Assembly: GCA_003254925.1 (NCBI GenBank)
Contig: QANZ01010145.1
Coordinates: 140,384 to 204,383 of the forward strand
Source: Chamaecrista fasciculata
Taxonomy: Eukaryota; Streptophyta; Magnoliopsida; Fabales; Fabaceae
Direction: 5' to 3'
Length of the DNA: 64,000 nt
Part shown: positions 25,298-35,690 of the stretch, one piece after another
Layout: every line of letters begins with the position of its first letter
Numbering within the stretch: position 1 is the stretch's first letter
Made by a program: the position numbers and the translations under genes
Notes under the pieces: model-generated
The model's input: only the letters and a program-made list of their open reading frames with translations
The model's database searches: none
What the model was told of the DNA's origin: nothing

Positions 25298-25324
25298 GGC
25301 TGTAAGGCTATGACTCTGATACCA

Positions 25325-25559
25325 TAATCGAATATTAAAGAAATGAATATTCTGTATTGAATTTAATGAATAGAGATTACAGAGGGAAGCTTATATATAA
25401 GCTTCATACACATGACGCTATGAATTACTGATAACTAATACAGCCGTAAGCTTCTAACAGAATTACAACCAATATGAAACTAACAACTAACAATGAATCT
25501 AATCACAATACAGTCCCTATACATCTGCTGATGTGGCAGCTATAGTAATCACTCTATTA
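25325..25559 (-). repeat. 5' LTR of the first Copia element
   Basis: 235 bp. It abuts the primer-binding site at about 25312-25324 on the minus strand. The element promoter should lie here. Confidence 0.95.
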
Positions 25560-25564
25560 GTTTC

Positions 25565-26720
25565 GAACATTAATGTCAATGATTTACTTTGCATCAATGA
25601 ACAATGTTTAAAATAATAAAAAGCATAAAGCATATATACTTTAAACTGCTTTAACGCCGCATTAGGTCTTCGATCAAGTGGCCTTCGACTACGATCGGGT
25701 TTGTGAATTGTGAGGCTGTCTCATTGTTTAATCAGCAATTATTGTTTAATTTACTTGTGGAAACAATTCCTCTCCTTCTTTATATTTCCTTTCTCTTTAT
25801 TAATTCCTCTTTTACTAAAGGAGAAGGGGACCTCCCATTACATTTCCATGTGTTAGGCTGGCTTATGCTCCAGCCTCCATCTAAAGCATCATATTATGGG
25901 TAAAACGAGATATAGCACTATGGATATTCTCATTTTTATATCTATATTATATTATTTTCATTCCATTCGTCAATTCTTTGATGAAGAATTTTAATTTACA
26001 GATACTCAGATCAGAGATGAAAACAAATACTGCGAAAGCATCTTAACTATTACCAATTGATTAGGTATATGATATTGAGACTTGAAAGTAATTAAAGCAT
26101 GATTCACAGCAGCTTTTCATCACATGAATGCGGATGAGTGTTATTATAACTAAATTCACAAAGGCCTTTAACCAGCATGGCTAACACTTGCATATTAACA
26201 TTGATTAAAAATATATATGTATATATATGTATTATTTAATTAATCGTGCACAACAATCACTTAACCATGTTTATCACTTATTATTGAATCAAGTTTTTTG
26301 ATACTGGAATTTTAAAGTTACAATTGTTAGTGAAATGCAAATAATTTTAGGACAAAAGATTAATAAAACTATTTATATCTTTGTTATAAATTTTTTTTTA
26401 ATAAACAGTTGATGCATGGTAACAATTATATGACATGACTACTAATTATAATAGAGAGAATATTAAACATATTTATTTTGTTGCACTAAGGGGACGAAAC
26501 CCAACAGGAAAAAAAAAACCCTAACTCGCACCCAACCTAATGCGGGGCATTCCCATCATATCAACTAGTAGCAAACTTCCCAAACCCTATCGGAGGAGAG
26601 TCATGAAGGACCAAATCACCATCTTTCCGATCACAGGCCAAATTGGCCATGAAGGATGAGCTTGATATATTGCAGCGAAGGCACTACCACAATCTGCATC
26701 ATGAGTATTCTTTGAGAGGC
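25565..26720. other. Intergenic region right of the first Copia element
   Basis: No supportable gene. AT-rich, with a more GC-balanced unidentified stretch at about 26490-26720 that has stops in all frames I checked. Confidence 0.5.
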
Positions 26721-26730
26721 CTAGGATGAG

Positions 26731-26920
26731 AGGACAGATCCCCTACAGTGAGAAACCATGCAGGGGCCTGCAGTGAGAACCCACGCAGGGGCTTGCAGTG
26801 TGAGAGAAGGAGGATGAAACGCAATGTTTCATTAAATTATAACACTGTGTTTTGCTTGCAATGGATCCTCTTTCTCTTACACTGCAGGCCCCTGTAGTGG
26901 GTTCTCAAGGATCCGTTCTC
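26731..26920. mobile_element. Putative small TIR element (MITE), about 190 bp
   Basis: It is flanked by CTAGGATGAG (26721-26730) and CTAAGATGAG (26921-26930), a 10-bp near-identical direct repeat. The two ends are imperfect inverted repeats: the reverse of the right end (GAGAACCCACTACAGGGGCC, TGCAGTGTAAGAGAAAGAGG) matches left-side copies of GAGAACCCACGCAGGGG and TGCAGTGTGAGAGAAGGAGG. The left arm contains two tandem versions of the GCAGGGGCYTGCAGTG motif. No coding capacity; the superfamily is not assigned. Confidence 0.55.
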
Positions 26921-26930
26921 CTAAGATGAG

Positions 26931-27668
26931 GAATAAAGAATCACTTTTCAGAATTTTATTGTCATAGAGGAGAGAGAAATATGACCAACTACAATCATTT
27001 AACTATGAAAAGAGCGGTCCATTTATGGAGTTCAATTTGATATTGTTGGTTGACGGCTCTAACTAAATAAAGAAATAACTCTTCAAAAGTAACATTTAGC
27101 TCTAAATTTGTCACAATCAGATTTAAAACAAAAGAGATATTATCATATTTAATCGTTGAGACGAGAGAATGAAACTTTTAAAAAGAATATAAGACCAAAA
27201 TCACAAGATAAAAGCTATATTGCAACTTACCTCAAAGATAAGGGACCAAAATTATACTTTGGCCTTTAATGTTTGACAATACTAATACTTAATTAGTTGA
27301 AAAAAAATATGAGCTTTGAGAGCATAAACGACAAGGATGGGGTTTTGAGAGGATTGGATGTACAGTTAACAGATTTAGAATTACAAGATGCGTTGGTAAC
27401 AACAATGAATAAATGAATGTGTGGTTGGGAATTCAATTCGTTGCATATGGGTAGAGAGATATATCATAAAGATAACTAATTAAAGTTGATTTCAACTCTT
27501 GCATTGTGTTGTTTTGTTTATTCATTTTAAATTATGCTTTATCCTTTTTCCCTTGTGTAAAAAACATGATTAGGTTTAAAATAAGTGAGAATGACCAATG
27601 GAAGATAAACTCACATTTATTCCTTCAAAACGTGATGGATGCAAACAATCTAGCTAGGTTTTGGGCTC
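26931..27668. other. Upstream region of MIR156
   Basis: AT-rich with no gene seen. It should contain the upstream control region of the MIR156 transcription unit. The small open frame at 27506-27715 runs across the TATA box and is not supported as coding. Confidence 0.5.
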
Positions 27669-27676
27669 TATATAAA
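27669..27676 (+). promoter_or_regulatory. TATA box of the MIR156 transcription unit
   Basis: TATATAAA followed by a pyrimidine-rich start region (CCCCTCTTCCCCATCCC, then CTTCTCTTCACACCC). The probable cap site is about 27700-27712, some 220 bp before the miRNA. It is assigned by position and context only. Confidence 0.7.
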
Positions 27677-27922
27677 CCCCTCTTCCCCATCCCTTCTCTT
27701 CACACCCAACACTAACAAATTCAAGTTAATTTGTTCCATTTCCAAATCTGGAACAGTTTTCTTGTGTGTGTGTGTGTGTGTCCATATTAATATGGCCTTA
27801 ATTTGATTTTCAGAAACTAAACGAGGGTTAGGTTAATAAGAGTGATGAGATATCGGTCCAACTCTGGAGGCTGGAGCTACCTAGCTAGGGAAGATTATAC
27901 ATTTGAAAGGGTAATTAATTAA

Positions 27923-28028
27923 GGAGGTGACAGAAGAGAGTGAGCACACATGGTACTTTCTTGCATGCTCCCACTAATTTCATGCTTGAAGCTATGCGTG
28001 CTCACCCTCTTTCTGTCACCCCACCTCT
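27923..28028 (+). ncRNA. MIR156: MIR156 precursor hairpin
   Basis: The mature sequence TGACAGAAGAGAGTGAGCAC is present exactly at 27928-27947 on the 5' arm. The passenger strand TGCTCACCCTCTTTCTGTCA lies on the 3' arm at 27999-28018. They pair with one single-base bulge and one mismatch. The upper stem continues (ACATGGTACTTTCTTGCATG against CATGCTTGAAGCTATGCG) to a short loop near CTCCCACTAATTT. A (CT)n tract follows, as is common in this family. miR156 targets SPL transcription factor mRNAs and delays the juvenile-to-adult transition. The position between DUF3511 and proline-rich/USP-kinase/ALP1-like genes matches Arabidopsis MIR156e from memory. Confidence 0.97.
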
Positions 28029-29410
28029 CTCTCTCTCTCTCTAGCTCGCTGCATATATAGGGATTAATTAAGTACTTTGGTATTAATTTGTTATTATTAC
28101 TCCATCCATCTCTCACACTAATTAAGTAATTATAGTATAGCTAATACAAGTGACTATATACATACGAAAGTATATATATGTGTGTGATTTCCATTATTCT
28201 TTAATTTTCGGTTCTTAGTTAATTAACCTGCGCGCAGATCTGCTGCCATTCTTAGCTAGTTAGCTTCGACGGATGAATTTCGTTCTTTATCTACCTAGTC
28301 CAAAGAAAAATGATTTCTTAATTCTGTTCATCTATATTTATATGCACCTTCAAAAACGTATAGCCCTTACTGATCGCTGGTTTTTCTTTCCCATATGTGT
28401 AGACTATTCATTCTCTGAGGACAATCATGTTTTCTTTCTTAATTAAGGGAAGAAGCAATCAATGAATGTCTCAGAATTTACCGTATATATATGTTTTGTC
28501 CTAGGGTTTCAGTTGTCTGCTGCACCGTCAAGAAAATTAAACATATATATATATATGTATATATATATGTGTATGTGTGTGCTTGTAGTTTTTTTTTGAA
28601 CCAAAATATATTTCTATTCGACCAAAAAAGGAAATTAATTACAGCCACCAATCACGAAAAGAACCAGTATACAAAGGAACCATCCTATACATCATATCTA
28701 TGTGCCTGTGGTTTGCCTATCATTTAGAGGTGTGTATATATATATAAATATAAACACAGGTATAGTTATATATAGGTTAGTTACGATGTTGACTTTTCTA
28801 AATGTAATTAACTTCCGCAACGCTGGTTACTTTTTTGATCTTTTTGCTCAGCTGCAATCTCATATTTGCGTTTGTCTCTTTGATATTGTCTCCTTCTGCA
28901 TATATATATATATATATAGTCAAAGTTTCAAAAACATAGTCTACACGTATATATGTTAAGTTGTTAACTGTGACCGCTGAACCTAGTTTCCTAGAAAGGA
29001 GCTTTCTGGTTTAAGAGAAGCAAGCCATGCTATGACAGAAGTGAAGTCTTCTTTACAAGGCCTTTTACATACATTATGGTTTGTACTGAAATCGTCGATC
29101 TACGCGCTGAAGCCTGAAAGTGCTGTACTTGTTAAAAAAAAGCAAGATGTGATTTCATTATTGAGGATCTTAATTTATCTTGACATAGATGTATGTATTC
29201 TTCTTGACAATATACTATATGATGAGGCTTGCCAATTGTACGTGTGTCAATTCTTTGGGGATGAATTAATAAGGATGAAGATTGAAAGAAATTCAAATAT
29301 CGATCTCGAACCTGAGAACTTATATAAATAATATCGTATTGAATATTACTTTGATCTCCTTTAATTTGATCTCTTTGATTTTGACTCTATATACTGATGA
29401 ACGACCATAA
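28029..29410. other. Downstream of MIR156; no supported coding gene
   Basis: Probably includes the 3' part of the primary miR156 transcript. It contains several TATATA tracts. A 99-codon open frame at 29032-29331 (plus) starts MTEVKSSLQGLLHTLW; it has no domain I recognise, and neither splice signals nor homology support it. Confidence 0.5.
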
Positions 29411-29413
29411 TCA

Positions 29414-29798
29414 ATTTTTTTAAAAGGAGACTAGTACACAATCATTAAAAAAATATGCATATATATAGTGCTTGATACATATATAAGTACATGCGTGTAT
29501 ATATATATATAATTATTATTTTTGTAATTTTTTAGGGTATCAAAGTGTCACTTGGTCTAAAGAACAGAGTACCAAAATGTCACTTCTGAAAGAACAGGGT
29601 ACCAAAATGACATTTTTGAAAGAACAGGGTATCAAAGTGGAATTGGTCTATAAAACAGGGTACCAAATTGGAATTTACCCATTTTTTTAAAAGGAGACTA
29701 GTACACAATCATTAAAAATTATGTATATATATAGTGCTTGATACATATATAAGTACATGCGTGTATATATATAATTATTATTTTTGTAATTTTAAACT
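29414..29798. repeat. Minisatellite of about 30-bp units flanked by 115-bp direct repeats
   Basis: The segment 29535-29681 is four to five imperfect units of about 30 bp built on GGTACCAAAATGTCACTTCT and GAAAGAACAG. It sits between two nearly identical copies of a roughly 115-bp sequence (about 29414-29533 and 29682-29798). Both copies contain GGAGACTAGTACACAATCAT and GCTTGATACATATATAAGTA. Confidence 0.85.
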
Positions 29799-29857
29799 TA
29801 TTTATATATACTTTTTGAAAACTAAATTAAGGTAAAATGCATGTTATACATTGTATA

Positions 29858-29889
<32 letters not shown>

Positions 29890-30006
29890 CAACCTCCTTT
29901 TCTTATATATTGGTCAGATCATTTTTCAACCAGCTGGATATAGTTCTTTTCAGTAGCCTTGCCCTAACAAAATATAATATCAGTTTTTATTAACTGCCCA
30001 TGCATG

Positions 30007-30009
<3 letters not shown>

Positions 30010-30048
<39 letters not shown>

Positions 30049-30094
30049 TGCTATGAAAATGTCGATTTGGCATAACATAATTGTCCTTTTTTAA

Positions 30095-30123
<29 letters not shown>
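30010..30123. repeat. (AT)n and (AAT)n microsatellites
   Basis: (AT)n at 30010-30046 and (AAT)n at 30095-30123, separated by about 48 bp. Another (TA)n tract precedes them near 29863-29889. Confidence 0.95.
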
Positions 30124-30125
<2 letters not shown>

Positions 30126-31184
30126 GTTCAGTCTGTATGAAAATTGCTTTACTCAAAGTCTGTAGAAAAGAAAATATAATCTATTTGAACCCCACCGGGC
30201 TTCTCTTTTCAAAGTCTAGAAACTTAAATAACGATAGAAAAAGATTTACATACAATTCTTTATATCTTTGTTATAAAATTTTTCAATGAAAAGATGACAT
30301 GTAACAAATTAATAGAGAGTATATATTAAAGACACATTTTTGCATAAGTAATTATTTAAGAAAGAGAATGTAATTGAAGCTTGTGATTAGAGAAATCTTA
30401 TAACAAACATATAAGGAGTGCATATAAATTTTCTCTATAAAGTTATTAACTTCCAACTTGCAAAGTTAAATCAATGATCATATTAGGCGCAGATGAAAAA
30501 AAGGTGGAGGTGGATAGGATTTCTTAATTGGTACATGAGAGTTAACATTTCCAAATGCCTAAAATTAAAATCTATCACGACATTAAATGTGATCATTATG
30601 AAGATGCTGAAACCTATTTATGGCAGAAACAGCATAAGGCTTGCTTATAACTTACACAAGTCGATTGCTTAAAATCTACATTGCTTAAACATAGTCGATT
30701 GTTATGTGCCAATTTCAAGTCATTACAGTACAGTAATGAGATACATAATGTTGTTTTAATTAAAAAAATTGGCTATGTATCTACGTTAGAGGTCCGGGAA
30801 CAAAAGAGGAAGAGTATAGGAAAAGGACAAGAAATACGGGCTACTATTAGGCTATTAGCAGAAATAAATCATTAAGGTTACGTTTTCGAGTATTTGTTCT
30901 TGTTGAGATACATATAGTTTTCGTAGTTCTATGTTATCTTTTCCTTTAGGAGGGGGAACAACATCGGAGCATAAGCAATAAAGCAAACTAGCTGGAAAGG
31001 CTACAAGATTAAAGGATCAGAAAAATAAATTAATTTCTGTACTTCTATACCAAAGGAAATCCGAAGCAAGATTAAACACAAAATTCTAAATTAAGTAATG
31101 AAAGCAGTGATCTACTAGCACAATAATATAATCTTCAACGAAAAGCACCATGTTGCAGGGTGGACATTCAGAAATAGTACGTAT
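30124..31184. other. Intergenic region before the Tnt1-like element
   Basis: No supportable gene. The 64-codon open frame at 30681-30875 is unremarkable. Confidence 0.5.
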
Positions 31185-31643
31185 TGTGTGAAAAGGGCTT
31201 TGGCCCAATTTTGGAAGTCCCACATCGTGTGGGATTCCTAAGTGGGGGGTCCCTTGCTTATATAAATAGGACCCTCCTTCTCCATTTGTAAACACCCCAA
31301 ACAATTGTATTCTCTCTTCTCTTATATAATATTGGCGGTGCTGCCCGGAGACGTAGGCATAATTGGCTGAACTCCGAAATCAATCTGGTGTGTTCTTTCT
31401 TATTTACTTATTTGTTATTTATTTGTGGTATTTCTTTTCTTAGTTGGTAGATAATATTCAATAGATTTGGGTGCGATATTGTTATAAACTTTTGGGTAGA
31501 GAGGAATACTATACTAGTGGTTCTGCCTAAGGAGATTGGTCTTGTAAGTGGGATCGTTTGTGACCTCACCAATCTTTTCTGGAACTGCTGAAATAGTATA
31601 AACTCCTTAGGAGAGTTCAATATTTACCCCATATCCCCTTACA
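31185..31643 (+). repeat. 5' LTR of the Tnt1-like element, 459 bp
   Basis: It has canonical TG...CA ends. Two bases (AG) separate it from the primer-binding site. It contains a TATA-like TATATAAATAGG near 31258 and the R-like GGCGGTGCTGCCCGGAGACG block that recurs in both palindrome arms. Confidence 0.85.
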
Positions 31644-31687
31644 AGTGGTATCAGAGCCGAAGGTTCGTCCTAGGCTTGTTTGTATTG

Positions 31688-32728
31688 TATTGAATATTAT
31701 CATTTGAATATTATTTGAGTCTGAAATGGCGGGAGAAGCTCCACTGAAACTTGAGACTGCTCGTGCATCGTCGTCAACTCCTTCAACATGGACAAGGATT
31801 CCGATGCAAAGCACCAGATTCGCGGTGGAGATATTTGATGGTACCGGTCATTTCGGCATTTGGCAAAGTGAGGTTCTAGACACTTTGTTTCAGCAAAATC
31901 TAGATCTTGCTGTTGAAGAAAAGAAATACCACAAATAAATAACAAATAAGTAAATAAGAAATAAGAAAGAACACACCAGATTGATTTCGGAGTTCAGCCA
32001 ATTATGCCTACGTCTCCAGGTAGCACCGCCAATATTATATAAGAGAAGAGAGAATACAATTGTTTGGGGTGTTTACAAATGGGGAAGGGGGGGTCCTATT
32101 TATATAACCAAGGGACCCCCCACTTAGGAATCCCACACGATGTGGGACTTCCAAAATTGGGCCAAAGCCCTTTTCACACAAATATCCACCTTGGACTAAT
32201 TTTGAAGTCCGTCTAAATTAGTCCAAGGTAGAGATTTGTGTGAAAAGGGCTTTGGTCCAATTTTGGAAGTCCCACATCGTGTGGGATTCCTAAGTGGGGG
32301 GTCCCTTGGTTATATAAATAGGACCCCCCTTCCCCATCTGTAAACACCCCAAACAATTGTATTCTCTCTTCTCTTATATAATATTGGCGGTGCTGCCCGG
32401 AGACGTAGGCATAATTGGCTGAACTCCGAAATCAATCTGGTGTGTTCTTTCTTATTTCTTATTTACTTATTTGCTATTTATTTGTGGTATTTCTTTTCTT
32501 CAATAGCAAGATCTAGATTTTGCTGAAACAAAGTGTCTAGAACCTCACTCTGCCAAATGCTGAAATGACCGGTACCATCAAATATCTCCACCGCGAATCT
32601 GGTGCTTTGCATCGGAATCCTTGTCCATGTTGAAGGAGTTGACGACGATGCACGAGCAGTCTCAAGTTTCAGTGGAGCTTCTCCCGCCATTTCAGACTCA
32701 AATAATATTCAAATGATAATATTCAATA
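31688..32728. repeat. 515-bp near-perfect inverted repeat (LTR + gag), 12-bp loop
   Basis: The left arm (31688-32202) and right arm (32215-32728) are reverse complements with only about ten differences by eye; the loop is 12 nt. Each arm holds the first 70 or so codons of gag (plus strand from 31726, minus strand from 32690) fused to part of the LTR in opposite orientation. Each inner end has the CCTTGGACTAATTT sequence that precedes the LTR internally. A transcript across it would fold into a hairpin of more than 500 bp. Confidence 0.92.
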
Positions 32729-32812
32729 GATTTGGGTGGGATATTGTTGGGTTATATTGTTATAAACTTTTGGGTAGAGAGGAATACTATACTAGTGGTT
32801 CTGCCTAAGGTG

Positions 32813-35625
32813 ATGTTGAAAGGCATCCAAAAGAATAATCTGTATTACTATCAAGGTAGTACAGTAGTTGGGGCAGCTACAGCAGTGTCTAGTAGCAGAA
32901 AAGACGAAGAGGCAACAAAGCTATGGCATATGCGTTTGGGACATGCTGGTGAAAAATCCTTGCAGTTGCTGGCCAAGCAAGGATTGCTCAAAGGTGTGAA
33001 GGCTTGCAAAATAAGACTTTGTGAGCATTGTGTTCTGGGAAAGCAGAAGAGAGTGAAGTTTGGCACTGCCATCCACAATACTGAAGGTATTTTGGATTAT
33101 GTGCATTCAGATGTGTGGGGGCCTTCTAAGACTCCATCTCTTGGAGGCCGACGTTATTTTGTCACTTTCATTGATGATTTTTCCAGAAGAGTTTGGGTGT
33201 ATACTATGAAAGCCAAGGATGAGGTTCTCAGTGTCTTTCTAAAATGGAAAGCTGAGGTTGAGAACCAGACTGGAAAGAAGCTTAAAGTTCTCCGAACAGA
33301 TAATGGAGGAGAATTTAAGAATGACCAGTTCCAGGAGGTTTGCCAGAAGTATGGTATTGTACGGCATTTCACAGTTAGACACACACCACAACAGAACGGG
33401 GTGGCAGAGCGCATGAACACGACTTTGGTGGAGAAAGTTCGTTGTATGCTGTCCAATGCTGGGTTGGGCAGAGAATTTTGGGCTGAGGCTATTTCATATG
33501 CGCAACATCTCGTTAACCGTTTGCCATCATCTGCAATAGGTGGTAAAACACCGTTGGAGGCGTGGTCTGGAAAACCTGCAACTGACTATGATTCTTTGCA
33601 CATATTTGGTTCAACTGCATATTATCATGTGAAAGAATCAAAGTTAGATCCAAGAGCTAAAAAGGCACTTTCATGGGATTTAGCTCTGGAATCAAGGGAT
33701 ACCGTCTATGGTGTTTGGAAGCAAAGAAGACCAAAGTAAGCAGAGATGTTACCTTTGATGAGTCTTCCATGTTGGATAAGGTAACTCAAGATGAAACTCG
33801 GGGTATTCCACAACAGGTGGAGTGTACACCGAAGCAGGTGGAGTTTGAGCAGCAGATGATGATGAGTCCAGTTACAAACATCAGAGATGACTCTCCAACA
33901 GAACGGGATGAGTCAGATGATGAAGAAGAGTCAATCCCAGATTCTTCACAGCAACATGAGTCAATTGCAGTTGGTAAGCCAAAACGTCAAATTCGTAGAC
34001 CAGCTCGTTTTGAAGATATGGTGGCTTATGCACTTCCGGTGGTTGATTTTGTACCATCCACATTTCAAGAAGCAGTTCAAAGCTCTGAAAGTAAGAGGTG
34101 GAAGGGTGCTATGGAATAAGAGATGAAATCTCTTCATAAGAACAAAACTTGGGAGCTGGTACAACTACCGAAAGGCAAGAAGGCAATTGGATGCAAATGG
34201 GTTTTCGCAAAGAAGGAAGGGTTTCCTGAAAAAGGAAACATTCGCTACAAGGCAAGATTAGTAGCCAAGGGCTACGCTCAGAGGGAGGGAATTGACTATA
34301 ATGAGGTATTCTCTCCAGTTGTGAAGCATTCCTCCATTAGAATTTTGTTAGCCTTGGTAGCACAGTTGAATTTGGAGCTAGCTCAACTTGATGTGAAGAC
34401 CGCTTTTTTACATGGAGACTTGAAGGAGGAAATCTATATGTCTCAACCAGATGGATTTGGAGTTGCTAGTAAAGAAGATTGGGTTTGCAAGCTGAACAAA
34501 TCGCTGTATGGACTGAAACAGTCACCCAGACAGTGGTATAGGCGATTTGATAAGTTCATGGTGGGCTAAAAGTTCACCAGAAGTAAGTATGATCATTGTG
34601 TATATCTACGAAAGCTACAAGATGGAACCTACATCTACCTACTCTTGTATGTTGATGATATGCTTATAGCATCGAAGAGCCAATCAGAGATAGAAAAGTT
34701 GAAGGCTCAGTTGAATCAAGAGTTTGAGATGAAGGACTTGGGAGAAGCCAAGAAGATTCTCGGCATGGAGATAAGCAGGGATAGACAGAGAGGCAAGCTT
34801 TGTTTGACTCAAAAGAAATATTTGAGAAAAGTGCTACAATGTTTTGGAATAGGTGAAGATTCCAAACCTGTAAGCACACCACTTGCCCCTCATTTGAAAC
34901 TTAACAACCAGTTATCTCCGAAGAATGATGAAGAGCGTGAGTATATGGCCAAAGTTCCATATGCTAATGCAGTGGGTAGCTTGATGTATGCAATGGTGTG
35001 TACGAGACCTGATATCTCTCAAGCAGTTGGAGTGGTAAGCAGGTACATGCATGACCCTGGCAGAGGTCATTGGCAAGCTGTAAAATCGATTCTACGGTAT
35101 ATTCATAATACTGTAGATGTTGGTTTAGTGTTCGAGCAGGAAAATCCACTTAGTCAAAGTCTAGTCGGATACTGCAACTCAGACTATGCGGGAGATTTGG
35201 ATAAGCGACGATCTACAACTGGCTACTTGTTCACGTTAGCAAAGGCGCCAGTTAGTTGGAAGTCTACCTTACAGTCAACAGTGGCTTTGTCTACAACAGA
35301 GGCAGAGTATATGGCAGTTACAGAAGCTGCCAAGGAGGCTATTTGGCTTCAAGGATTGCTGGGAGATTTAGGAGTTGGTCAAATGCACATCAAAGTGCAT
35401 TGTGACAGTCAGAGTGCTATTCACTTAGCCAAGAATCAAGTCTTTCATGCAAGAACGAAGCACATTGATGTTCGCTATCATTTCGTACGAGAAATTCTTG
35501 AAGAAGGCGAGATACTTCTAATGAAGATAAGTACTACAGAGAATCCTGCAGATATGATGACTAAGGTGGTGACGTCAGCCAAGTTTAAACATTGTTTAGA
35601 CTTGGTAAATATCCTGCACATTTGA
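32813..35625 (+). pseudogene. Degenerate Tnt1-like Copia pol (integrase, RT, RNase H)
   Basis: GAG-pre-integrase with HHCC zinc site (WHMRLGHAGEKSL ... CEHCVLGKQKRV), then integrase with intact D, D, E positions (HSDVWGPS, RTDNGGEF, NGVAERM). Reverse transcriptase starts at GCKWVFAKKEG and carries YVDD at about 34648. RNase H follows ([20 protein letters not shown]). It is broken by a frameshift near 33670 and in-frame stops at 34117-34119 and 34567-34569. Gag and protease are missing upstream. Non-functional copy. Confidence 0.93.
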
Positions 35626-35690
35626 TTTGGCGTCACAAGGCGCATTTGGAGGCAGCACTGCAATTTGTTGAGAAGGAATTTAGAAGTATA

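Larger units (their letters stand above)
20654..25559 (-). mobile_element. Ty1/copia LTR retrotransposon, 4.9 kb, young and near-complete
   Basis: Two 235-bp LTRs bound the element, with target duplication GTTTC at 20649-20653 and 25560-25564. In element sense the 5' LTR is at 25325-25559, followed directly by the primer-binding site TGGTATCAGAGTC (initiator Met tRNA type). A purine-rich tract (ACCGGGGGA) precedes the 3' LTR. The LTRs differ at two positions by eye, about 99% identical, so the insertion is recent. The LTR ends are 5'-TAAT...ATTA-3' rather than TG...CA. The gag-pol order (protease, integrase, RT, RNase H) is that of Copia; the gag and integrase style suggests the Ale/Retrofit group, which is tentative. 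Confidence 0.96.
31185..35690 (+). mobile_element. Rearranged, truncated Tnt1-like (Tork-type) Ty1/copia element
   Basis: Order on the plus strand: 5' LTR 31185-31643 (TGTGTGAAAAGG...CTTACA); primer-binding site TGGTATCAGAGCC from 31646; gag start 31726-31937; inverted partial LTR to about 32188; a short piece of the 3' internal end; forward partial LTR from 32237 to about 32500; inverted gag start to 32690; LTR remainder to about 32812; then pol 32813-35625. The middle of gag, the zinc knuckle and the protease are absent. No 3' LTR is found after pol, and similarity to the element fades near 35690. The structure suggests template switching during reverse transcription, or later recombination. 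Confidence 0.88.

Noticed and set aside
28491..28959. Ile/Tyr-rich open frames with YIYIYVYIYVY runs
   Set aside because: Translations of TATATA/TGTGTA microsatellites.
29032..29331. 99-codon plus-strand open frame downstream of MIR156
   Set aside because: No recognisable domain, no splice or homology support; AT-rich chance frame is more likely.
31726..31938. Independent 70-aa protein genes in both palindrome arms
   Set aside because: They are the first codons of Copia gag, ending at the rearrangement junction, with a mirrored copy at 32478-32690.
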